Assembly: GCA_965199895.1 (NCBI GenBank)
Contig: CBDATJ010000015.1
Span: 62,001 to 126,000 of the forward strand
DNA: 64,000 nt
Source of the DNA: Bin55 sp965199895
GTDB taxonomy: Bacteria > Pseudomonadota > Gammaproteobacteria > Pseudomonadales > Azotimanducaceae
Direction of reading: 5' to 3'
The translations under genes and the position numbers were made by a program. Positions within the stretch are counted from its first letter, which is position 1, and every line of letters starts with the position of its first letter. The notes beneath the pieces are model-generated. The model was not told the origin of the DNA. It saw only the letters and a program-made list of their open reading frames with translations, and did no database searches. Positions 47,108 through 56,300 of this stretch are shown here, in pieces.

Positions 47108-50100
47108 TTGAACGACCTACGCTTATTTCTTAAAGCTGAGCAGATTGCTCACGAATTCAATCTATTCCCAACGGCAGATCCGGGGTCCGAATTTTCGGTT
47201 CAAGGCCTGCTAAGCAGTCTAGAAATTCAGGAGATTTTGGAGGAGCTCCAAGATCTGGATGTCAACTCATATATCGAGAGAGTGGTCACTCCTGCTGAGC
47301 TCAATACCCGGACATGTGCATCTGACGTCGTACACTTGTTGGGGAAAGTAACCCAAGCTACAAGCAACGGTCCCTATTTAGACGCGATTCTGGAAATGGA
47401 CTTTCCGGAAGATCGTCGTCTAGTAGCAGTGCTCGCACAAGACCGAGCTCACAGAAATGGAGTCTGGGGTCCGGAAGAACACTTTGCAGCGGCGGAGTTT
47501 GTTCAGTCAGCCGCACGTCGATCCATTCCGATCGTGAGTTTGATGGACACTCCGGGAGCTGCAGCAGACGAACTCGCGAATCGTGGTAATCAAGCTCACA
47601 ACATTTCGCGATTGATTGCCGTGATGTCTGATGTAGATGTTCCCAACCTGGGAGTCATCTTTGGTATCGGATATTCCGGTGGGGCCATTCCACTTGCAGC
47701 GAGCAACATGATTTTGTCGGTTCGGGATGGTTTGTTTAGCACCATTCAACCTCGTGGACTAGCCAACATCGCTAGACGACACAACCTTGCTTGGCAGGAA
47801 TGTGCCAAACTCGTGGGAGTCTCTCCGTTTGAGCTCGTTCATCAAGGAAACATAGATGGAGTCATCGACTACACTCCTGGAGAGAAAGGCGAAAAGTTCG
47901 AGAACTTCCGCCAAGCAATCGTCACGGGTATCTCTTCCATTGAAGCAAGTACCAAGACGTTTGTGAGTCAAGAATCGATGTTCTTGGAAGAGTATCGATA
48001 TGTCTTGAACCGGTATCTGAACCCAACAGAGCGAATGAAGCAAACCGAAAGTGCTTCATTGTTTGAATTTGTTGAAAACCCAACAGACTACCTCAACGTA
48101 TTCGGACTTGCATACAGATTTTCTCGTTTCCTGCGAGTACGACGACGAATCAAGTCCACCAGCACCAACCAGTACGGTCGCTTAGCACATCGTGATCTAC
48201 CCAAAGGAGAGCTCAAGCGACGCATGGACATCGAAACGCGACGAACCTTCCTGAGATGGTTACAAGATCCAGATCGAATCGTCTACGACGATGCTCTCAA
48301 GGGGGCATGGCGGAATTATTTGTCTCGAAAAGCTTCGCTTGGTGAATCCCGAAATCGATTGCAACGTGTCTTGTTTGGTGAGCCAGTTCAGAATTTTGAA
48401 AACGCCAAAAACAACCTGTTGGGAATCGTCGGCTCACACTTGGTGAACCGATGGAAGAACGATTCTTCGGGGAATCTAAGTTTGTTACTCGACTATTTGA
48501 GGAATGATGCGACAAGGTTTGACTTTGTTCATCCTATGGAGCTCATCAATCCTAAAGCCCTAATCCAGGATATTGGAACAGACCAAGAGTTGGGGCCTGA
48601 ATTACGGGATCGACTCACTTATCAAGGTTCGCAGCTTCAGAGAACGCTTGAATCGGATACTGATTCCGATGAACAGCTTGCCCAAAACATAGCGTTGGAA
48701 CTTAACTTAGCGATTACGGGTGAACCATTTGCTACCACCACGACTAATTTACCCGTTGCGGTTACACCCGAAGACGATAGAGGTGAAATTCGTGCTCACA
48801 ATCGCAGATTGGTAGAACTATCCTTTGCGAAGCATTTAAGAGGACGGAGTGTTGGCTTCACCATTGTGGACGAAGAGGAAGTCCACACCATTCTCGACAT
48901 CATCCAACAACCAGATCTTAAACCTCTTTTCATTAAAGAACTTCAGAATCATCGCATCCTGGACATCGTTTACAACCGCGTCATCTCGTCGCTTGACACG
49001 ATCTCCTACGAAGCCAAAAACACACAATCACTCGAACCATTCACCCTACGTAATTTGTTGCTGACTCACAGCAAAGCTGCTATTGAAGAGACTATGCAGC
49101 GAGAGTTAGATAGAGGAATACCCATAGAAGAGCTCCAAGAGCGTTTCTTTGTGTGGTATCTGCGTTTTTCGACATTGCCAAGTTTTCGCAAGTTCTTGCT
49201 CACAGTTGAAGACTGGAAGAAGTCGAACCATGCACAAATTTCCGACACATTATTTGTGGTGATCACATTTTTGTTTGAGAAGCTTGTTGTCTCGTATTTG
49301 AAATACGAGAGTGAGGGAACACGGTACAACGGCAAGATTACACCACGCAACATTGGACGTAGAAGGGATTTCTGGAATCGACTTCACAACGCTTATCGAG
49401 ATCTTCAGATTCAAGAAGTTCTTAGTCGATACAAGAAAGAGCAACCGACGACTTATCATAACTTCCGCGACAAATTTTTCGAGGATTTTGAAGAGCTCTA
49501 CGGTGATTTACTCAGTAGCGATCCGTGTGAATTTCCAGGTTTTCGTTTATCTGTTGAAGCAGCATTAGATAAGAAGCTACCCCCTTGTGGAATTGTCACG
49601 GGTATGGGGACGTTCAAAGGCATCGAAGGTGGTTTTCGCTTTGGTGTGATCATCTCCAACTCAAGGTTTCAAGCGGGTGCGTTTGATATGGCTAGTGCAG
49701 AGAAATTTTGTCGCCTATTACACGCCTGCGCAGAACAACGGCTTCCTCTGATTTGCTTTATTTCATCAGGTGGTATGCAAACCAAAGAAGGTGCCGGGGC
49801 CCTGTTTTCGATGGCGGCAATCAACGACCGTATCACACACTTTGTTCGGGACTACGACTTACCGGTCATTGTTTTTGGGTATGGTGATTGCACTGGTGGA
49901 GCCCAAGCGAGTTTTGTTACTCATCCACTCGTACACACGTACTATCTGTCTGGAACCAGTATGCCTTTTGCTGGGCAGATTGTGGTTCCGAGTTATTTAC
50001 CACTTGATTCCATCCTGTCGAACTATTTGGTCTCGGTTCCTGGTTCAATGCAGGGGTTGGTGAAACACCCGTTCTATGAGAATCTTGACAAAGAACTCAG

Positions 50101-51985
50101 AGAGATCGATGATGAGATTCCCCTACCAGAAGTCTCAGTTACCCATGTCGTAGCTGGGGTCATGGCGGGTGCACTTTCAGCCGTTCGATCTGCTCAACTT
50201 CCCAAACCTGAACGCAAAGTATCCGAAGTAGACCTCTACAGCCCGGTGAAACGAGTACTGGTACACACTCGTGGATGCGCAGCTTTGAAGATTGTTCGAA
50301 TCGCTCGGAAAAACGAGTTACAAGTCGTCCTGGTTCAATCAGACCCGGATATGGAATCAGCTGCAGTCGATGCCTTGGGTGAGAACGATGAGGTTGTGTG
50401 TATCGGCGGAAACACACCCGATGAAAGTTATCTCAATGCCCGCTCAGTACTCACCGTTGCAGAACAGTTTCAAGTTGATTCACTCCACCCAGGAATCGGT
50501 TTCTTGTCGGAAAGCAGTCAGTTTGCTGAACTGATTCGAGTTCATGGAATCAACTTCATTGGACCACCGGTTTCTGCTATGGAAACTATGGGGAACAAGT
50601 CCAATGCAATCAATACTGCGTTGAAGTTAGGAGTTCCTGTGGTTCCCGGAAGTCACGGGATTGTTGCAGATGTTGAACGAGCTACCGCTTTAGTGGGCAA
50701 TATTGGATTCCCCTTGCTGATCAAAGCGGTCCACGGAGGGGGAGGCAAGGGTATCCAACTAGTCGAGTCCATGGAAGAGTTCTCTGAACTGTTCCAAAGA
50801 GTTTCGGTTGAAGCTAGAGCAGCGTTTGGTAGTGGAGATGTTTATCTCGAACGGTATGTGACTCAGTTGCGACACATTGAAGTGCAGATTCTCCGAGATC
50901 GATTGGGTAATGTGAAAGTTCTTGGGATCCGAGACTGTAGTGTTCAACGCAATAGACAAAAAGTGTTTGAGGAGTCTGCTTCTACGATGCTTCCTTCGAA
51001 ACTTGAAAAAGCGGTTTATGACTACAGTGCGTCGTTAGCGAACGAAGTGGGCTATGTCGGAGCAGGAACGGTCGAATTCATCTTTGATATTGAGACCACA
51101 GAAGTGTACTTCATGGAAATGAATACTCGTTTGCAGGTTGAGCATCCCGTCACAGAGGTCGTTTCGGGAGTTGATATCGTCTCAGCTCAATTTGCAATTG
51201 CATCGGGCGAAAGCATAGAAGACAAGAAAGTGGCTCGAAAAGGCTATGCCATTGAAGCCAGAATCAATGCGGAGTATTTGGTACGTAACGCTACGGGTGA
51301 ATTAGCATTTCAACCGAGTGCGGGTGCCATCACAGAGTGTGTATTTCCAGACGATCCAAAGGTTGACCTCATATCGATTGCCGCAACAGGGAAATTCATC
51401 TCTCCCTATTACGACAGCATGATTGCTCAAGTCATTGCACAGGGTTCCTCTCGTAATGCAGCTGCAGATCGACTCTACAAATACCTAGATGGAGTAACCA
51501 TCAAAGGGATTGGAACCAACATCGCACTACTCAAGCGAATACTGCAAGATGAGATCTTTAGGAAAGGGATCTATACCACAGGGTATCTGCCCGAGTTTCT
51601 CGAGCGTACGGATGGTGATTCTTTGATTGCTGAAATGGAAGCGATGAAGGGGGTAGGTGACTCGACGGTTGACCTTGAATCCATTCGTATTGAGTCGAGT
51701 ACCGAGATTAAAGTCCTTTCACCGACTACAGGTATTTTCTACTCCAAACCTACCCCAGCGGAACCCGACTATGTTCGAGCAGGGGAAGTGATAGATGTCA
51801 ATCGCATTTTGTGTCAAATTGAGGCATTCAAGGTATTCACGCCAATGAGATTGCGTGATTTAAACACCGGTAGTGAGGATCTCTATCCAAGCACCAACGA
51901 ATATGAAGTCATTCGAGTCAATGTGGATACTGGTCAGCAGGTCAACTTTGGGGATTTGTTGTTGGTTATCAAACCGGTAAGGTAA
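47108..51985 (+). CDS. Single-chain acetyl-CoA carboxylase-like protein (CT-alpha, CT-beta, biotin carboxylase, biotinyl)
   Basis: 1625 residues. Residues about 60-290 resemble AccA (IPIVSLMDTPGA, GYSGGAIPLAASN). About 300-815 are unrecognised and helical. About 820-1010 resemble AccD (GIVTGMGTFKGIEGGFRFG, FISSGGMQTKEGAGALFS, TGGAQASFV), without the AccD zinc finger. About 1046-1500 are biotin carboxylase (HGGGGKGIQLV, RHIEVQILRDRLGN, EMNTRLQVEHPVTEV). About 1531-1625 are a biotinyl domain with IEAFKVF where AMKM is usual. A carboxylase making malonyl-CoA is inferred. TTG start at 47108; an in-frame TGA sits 15 nt upstream and no ATG follows for about 100 codons. Shine-Dalgarno is poor. Confidence 0.85.
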   Translation: MNDLRLFLKAEQIAHEFNLFPTADPGSEFSVQGLLSSLEIQEILEELQDLDVNSYIERVVTPAELNTRTCASDVVHLLGKVTQATSNGPYLDAILEMDFPEDRRLVAVLAQDRAHRNGVWGPEEHFAAAEFVQSAARRSIPIVSLMDTPGAAADELANRGNQAHNISRLIAVMSDVDVPNLGVIFGIGYSGGAIPLAASNMILSVRDGLFSTIQPRGLANIARRHNLAWQECAKLVGVSPFELVHQGNIDGVIDYTPGEKGEKFENFRQAIVTGISSIEASTKTFVSQESMFLEEYRYVLNRYLNPTERMKQTESASLFEFVENPTDYLNVFGLAYRFSRFLRVRRRIKSTSTNQYGRLAHRDLPKGELKRRMDIETRRTFLRWLQDPDRIVYDDALKGAWRNYLSRKASLGESRNRLQRVLFGEPVQNFENAKNNLLGIVGSHLVNRWKNDSSGNLSLLLDYLRNDATRFDFVHPMELINPKALIQDIGTDQELGPELRDRLTYQGSQLQRTLESDTDSDEQLAQNIALELNLAITGEPFATTTTNLPVAVTPEDDRGEIRAHNRRLVELSFAKHLRGRSVGFTIVDEEEVHTILDIIQQPDLKPLFIKELQNHRILDIVYNRVISSLDTISYEAKNTQSLEPFTLRNLLLTHSKAAIEETMQRELDRGIPIEELQERFFVWYLRFSTLPSFRKFLLTVEDWKKSNHAQISDTLFVVITFLFEKLVVSYLKYESEGTRYNGKITPRNIGRRRDFWNRLHNAYRDLQIQEVLSRYKKEQPTTYHNFRDKFFEDFEELYGDLLSSDPCEFPGFRLSVEAALDKKLPPCGIVTGMGTFKGIEGGFRFGVIISNSRFQAGAFDMASAEKFCRLLHACAEQRLPLICFISSGGMQTKEGAGALFSMAAINDRITHFVRDYDLPVIVFGYGDCTGGAQASFVTHPLVHTYYLSGTSMPFAGQIVVPSYLPLDSILSNYLVSVPGSMQGLVKHPFYENLDKELREIDDEIPLPEVSVTHVVAGVMAGALSAVRSAQLPKPERKVSEVDLYSPVKRVLVHTRGCAALKIVRIARKNELQVVLVQSDPDMESAAVDALGENDEVVCIGGNTPDESYLNARSVLTVAEQFQVDSLHPGIGFLSESSQFAELIRVHGINFIGPPVSAMETMGNKSNAINTALKLGVPVVPGSHGIVADVERATALVGNIGFPLLIKAVHGGGGKGIQLVESMEEFSELFQRVSVEARAAFGSGDVYLERYVTQLRHIEVQILRDRLGNVKVLGIRDCSVQRNRQKVFEESASTMLPSKLEKAVYDYSASLANEVGYVGAGTVEFIFDIETTEVYFMEMNTRLQVEHPVTEVVSGVDIVSAQFAIASGESIEDKKVARKGYAIEARINAEYLVRNATGELAFQPSAGAITECVFPDDPKVDLISIAATGKFISPYYDSMIAQVIAQGSSRNAAADRLYKYLDGVTIKGIGTNIALLKRILQDEIFRKGIYTTGYLPEFLERTDGDSLIAEMEAMKGVGDSTVDLESIRIESSTEIKVLSPTTGIFYSKPTPAEPDYVRAGEVIDVNRILCQIEAFKVFTPMRLRDLNTGSEDLYPSTNEYEVIRVNVDTGQQVNFGDLLLVIKPVR

Positions 51986-52118
51986 CGGTCTAACCGATCT
52001 CACACGCCTACATTAATAGCCGATATCAACGGTTTTGCACTCCGTTTACAGAATGTCTATGTAATAACCATTATGAGATCAGCTATTTGACCATAGTTGA
52101 CCAAACTCAGCGATTTGC

Positions 52119-52799
52119 CTAAGAAGGTTCTATGGCTAATTCTTGATCTTGATGCTTAAGGCAATCCTTTAGCTTGAGATCTAGCTCACTGATTGCGTTG
52201 GACAATGTGTAGGTCTTTTGTTCGAGTTTGTTGTCTACTATATCGACTTTGTCTTCAATTTTCGTGACTCCTTCATTAAATTGTGCCCCAAGCCCTTCAC
52301 GCGTCGTCTCGATTGATTGATTGAGATCCGTGCGAGACTGATAGAGTTCAGTTCGGACACTATTGATGGACTGATTGAGAGCCGTGCGAGACTGATAGAG
52401 TTCAGTCCGAACACTTTCGATGGACTGATTGAGATCCGTACGAGACTGACAGAGTTCAGTCCGAACACTTTCGATGGATTGATTGAGATCCGTACGAGAC
52501 TGACAGAGTTCAGTCCGAACACTTTCGATGGACTGATTGAGATCCGTACGCACAGCTCCGATTGACTGATAGAGTTCAGTCCGGATACTTGCGATAGACT
52601 GATTAAGATCCGTACGAACAGCCTCGATTAACTGAGTGATTTCAGTACGATCACTTCTCCTTTCCGCAGTTAAATCAGTCCTTAATCTATTGACCTCTTG
52701 GGTAAATGACTTATGCAGGTAGACCCCTCCCACAGGTAGACCAAAGAGAACTAAAAGTGTTGCCACAGCCGTGCAGATTTGCAATACCAAATCAATCAT
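52119..52799 (-). CDS. Membrane-anchored coiled-coil protein with 18-residue repeats
   Basis: 226 residues: one N-terminal membrane segment (about residues 5-27, LQICTAVATLLVLFGLPVGG), then a long coiled coil. Residues about 75-155 are near-exact repeats of 18 residues, of the form RTDLNQSIESVRTELCQS. The tail is acidic and helical. Reminiscent of membrane coiled-coil proteins of unknown role. Repeats are encoded by 54-bp DNA repeats. Function unknown. Confidence 0.75.
   Translation of the reverse strand: MIDLVLQICTAVATLLVLFGLPVGGVYLHKSFTQEVNRLRTDLTAERRSDRTEITQLIEAVRTDLNQSIASIRTELYQSIGAVRTDLNQSIESVRTELCQSRTDLNQSIESVRTELCQSRTDLNQSIESVRTELYQSRTALNQSINSVRTELYQSRTDLNQSIETTREGLGAQFNEGVTKIEDKVDIVDNKLEQKTYTLSNAISELDLKLKDCLKHQDQELAIEPS
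52318..52556. repeat. 54-bp in-frame tandem repeat
   Basis: The marker TTCAGT recurs at 52347, 52401, 52455 and 52509, exactly 54 nt apart; a degenerate copy is at 52575, 66 nt on. The unit encodes 18 residues of the coiled-coil protein, so it is a coding minisatellite, not a CRISPR array. Confidence 0.9.
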
Positions 52800-53336
52800 C
52801 TTCTGATTGCCTCATCTCATGTTAGAATTCATAGTAGATTATAAACATATGACCACTAAAATGGTCAGTGTTCGCTATTTCACTCACATTTTTTGGTCAC
52901 ATTCGTCTTGGTCGTGTAGAAACATTACGTCGAAGGCGTGTGTCAACAAATCAGAGAGTGCCTAAGTGTCACCTTCAATGAAGGGGAGATACGTATGAAG
53001 CCTCAGTCGAGTAAACCTCACATTGTTTAAAGTTGATTCATTTAGTCTCTAATTCTGAGTAGTGCACCTCAAGCGTCGCAGCTGGGTATCAAATATACAG
53101 GGTCTCGGACTCATGGTCTTCTGTTTGTAGGATTACTCGACTAGTTCCAGTGAGATCGGTTATCCACATTCGAATACCAAGTCTCCTTAATGCTGTGCTC
53201 CGAAAAATGCGGATTCTACTGGGCGTGGTTTAGACTCAAGCAAAAAATGCGTCCAGGATAAACGCAAATAACTGGACACAACAACTCATCATTAGGAGAC
53301 TAATGATGAGTTGTGGTTGGTCAAGTCAGTCTCATA
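52800..53336. other. Long intergenic region with a strong hairpin at its right end
   Basis: 537 bases without a recognisable gene. A 15-bp hairpin lies at 53281-53314. Near 53251 GTCCAG and CTGGAC could form a smaller stem. No tRNA, repeat family or promoter that I can fix. Confidence 0.4.
53281..53314 (-). terminator. 15-bp hairpin with GAGA loop after the 1386-residue gene
   Basis: ACAACTCATCATTAG (53281-53295) pairs perfectly with 53300-53314 around loop GAGA (TCTC on the minus-strand transcript). It starts 22 nt after the large membrane protein stop. No T tract follows, so it may mark a processed 3' end rather than intrinsic termination. Confidence 0.5.
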
Positions 53337-56300
53337 TCACTTTGGATCTACGGTAACAGTCACTTTTTGCGTATCGTTAGAACTCTTTTTCGATTGCGAG
53401 CGATCAAATTTTGGCCACACGACAGGATCACTGAATGCCTGCCAGCTGAGCTTACTCCATTTCAGCAGCGCGATGACCAACCAAATTGACCAACCAAGCA
53501 TGATCATCAAATAAACCCATTTGGGCAGCGAAATCACCCACGCAGTGGGTGTGCTTCCCATGGTTTCGTCAGCAAACCACTGCAATAACGAAGAATCTGA
53601 ACTTAAGCCAGTAATGTACATGTTGGGATCACCCGATAGTGCATGAGTGATCGTGAAGACTAACGTGCTCAAGACTGCCACCACAAACGAAGCAAACAAA
53701 ACTTGGCTTATGCTATACCAAACCGGTCGATTGACTGGTCTGTTTGCTTGAAGTCGCCATCGAAGCAAGAAGAACCATATGGCTACCAAGGGCAACACCA
53801 TAACGTTCACCAGAGTTGTGCCCGTTACTAATAGTGCACCCTCTCCAAAGTTTAAGGGAAAATTGGGAATACGGGTTAAGACAAAGACTGATACTAGCAG
53901 AAACGAGACCAACCCCCAATAGGCTACCGATGTGCCCATGGTCGGCCCACCAAGAAGCAGTGTCCATCGATCACTGGGTAGACTCATTTCAAGTTCAATG
54001 TTGCGAGCCGATTGATCAGCTAACGAAACGCTTGGCAATTGATTCAAGATCCTTCCACCTTGGTCGCTAGCCCACAGTACCTCATAATTCCAAGTTCCAC
54101 TTCTAATCGGAATGAGGATCTCATTGCTATTGGGGATGGGTTGCATTGATCCTCCAGCGCTAATAGACTTAATTTCAGTATCTTCGGGTAGCTTGAGTGC
54201 TAGATCTCCGGGTTGGGAAGCATGGATTTCCATCTCAACCCAAGAGTCTGTTGTTCGTTCATTGACCGTTGCGGAATAGTTGATATGTTCAATCGTAAAC
54301 GTGTTTCCGTCCACTAATCTCGGTTGAAAGATCGCGAGACTGAGTGTTTCTAGAGATCGGGGTACAAACACTTCATGCTCCATCTCACCAAAAATAGGTT
54401 TGAGACCTGAATAGGAATAACTCCAATAGTCCGATCCAATTAAAGTCCAGCGTTCGGTTCTTTGTTCAAGATCAGGAGCGGTTAAAACGAATTGTGAGTC
54501 TGGTTCGAACTTGCTCTCCCAGGATTGTGTCTGTTGGTTCTGGTGGAAAGAAAGTACTACATGGTCCTGTTCTAAGATAGCATCTCGAGACTCGACAATC
54601 TCGTTTTCCAATAGTGGGATTCGTACCGTGAATTCCCCACTATAAGGAGCGATTCGAGACACGACTGTTTGGATTCTCGGTTCATAGTCGAACACCAGAG
54701 TCCTACTGACACTCACATAGGGGCTAATCTCGAACTTTGGGACACCAGAATCATTTTCCTCGGTGTTTTCCATTGAAATTTGTGATCGGTTGCGATCAAA
54801 AAAGAGCCGTTTGCGTTCTAACTGATCACGAACCATCCCTTCAACCAGCCATTCACCGGGAGAAACTTTAACATTACCTGGCACCAGTGGGAAATCAATC
54901 TCGAATCGATCTAGATTGTTGATGGTCGCACTAATGGTTACCTGGTGAATCCCTTCATCAAGAACCGTGTAGTATTGATTGTTTGAGCGCAGGAGGGGTA
55001 GTCGACTGTTTGCACTTGAAGCAACGGTTTCTGGTGACCACGAATCTTCACTAATGGGAAGAGGAACAGCCACAGTGTCCATGGTGTGGAGTCGCAGATC
55101 AATATTCAGAGTACCGTTTTCGATCTCAACGACAGCGTTTTCGACGTAAGCACAATCATTCAGACAATCCGGTAACTCTAGTAGTCTAGATTCAAGCTCT
55201 TGGAGCAATTCACGCTCAGGGAACTCTGCGTAGACATCCTTATTCGGTATCAAAATCAAGCAGAGCACTATAACCGGAAGTACTTTCACGCCATTTGAAA
55301 GAAATTTAGGTAGCGAATCCCAAATGCAGGGATACCGAATAGAAACAAAGAACCCGAGAACCCCTAGTGTCAACAGTCCCGATAATGCTTGCAATATACG
55401 ATTGAATATCGGTGGTAGTAGGGTTAAAGACATCATTTGGTCTTGAGACACTGATCCGGACCAGTTCAACTGGTAAGTGTTCCAGTCCCAATCGGGTATA
55501 CCAGGTCCTGTAGGTAGTCTCACAGGTGAGGTAGAAGAAGTTTCAGCAAGAGGATGTTGAATTTGTTTTCCAAGATTTGCGATGGCAAAATCATCTCCCA
55601 AATATTCTCTGGTTGTGGAAAACCTAGATCCAGTAGTAACCAATTCCATTTCCTCCGTAGCATCATATAGTACGAGCTTTTCTGCTTGTCTCTCAACAAG
55701 CTCAGCAAACGTTGAGTTTGCTGGACTACTACCTGGGTACAGAGCATTCTTCAAAGAACCAACAATGTGAAACGAGCAAACGATTCCAACAATCGCAAAA
55801 ATAGTCCAGTAGACCCATTTAGAAGATTTCTTGAGCCATTCTGTGGTTACCTTTGCACTGGCAATAGTCATCACCGCAAGAATAAGCCAACCAATGGCGG
55901 GTGCAGAATCAAACTGAATGCTTAACACGGCAGCGATTCCCACCACTGCAGCCCAACCCAAACCTCCAATCCAAAATACCACCCCAATTAAGAGAATGAC
56001 CAAGAATATTTCCCAGATCTTCCAGTTGGATAGCCAGGAATTTTCCACTGTGTCCACACCATTTGTCCAAAGCAACATCCAACCTGGCGGAAGTTGAAGT
56101 GAGACTGAGAGGTGATCTGCATCAACGTTCCACCCGTTTGCGTGAAGCGAATTTGAACGTTCAATTTCTGAAACGGAAATGAGCTCTGTCGTGGAATCTT
56201 TTAGATAGACACCGGCTCGCGCGTCCTCTGCTGGGTCTTCATAGGTAATAGGTCTGATATCTCCATCCACCTTCACAGTCCCAGGTGTATAACTTGCAGA

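Noticed and set aside
52318..52556. Regular repeats suggesting a CRISPR array
   Set aside because: Units are contiguous, without unique spacers, and stay in frame inside a coiled-coil gene.
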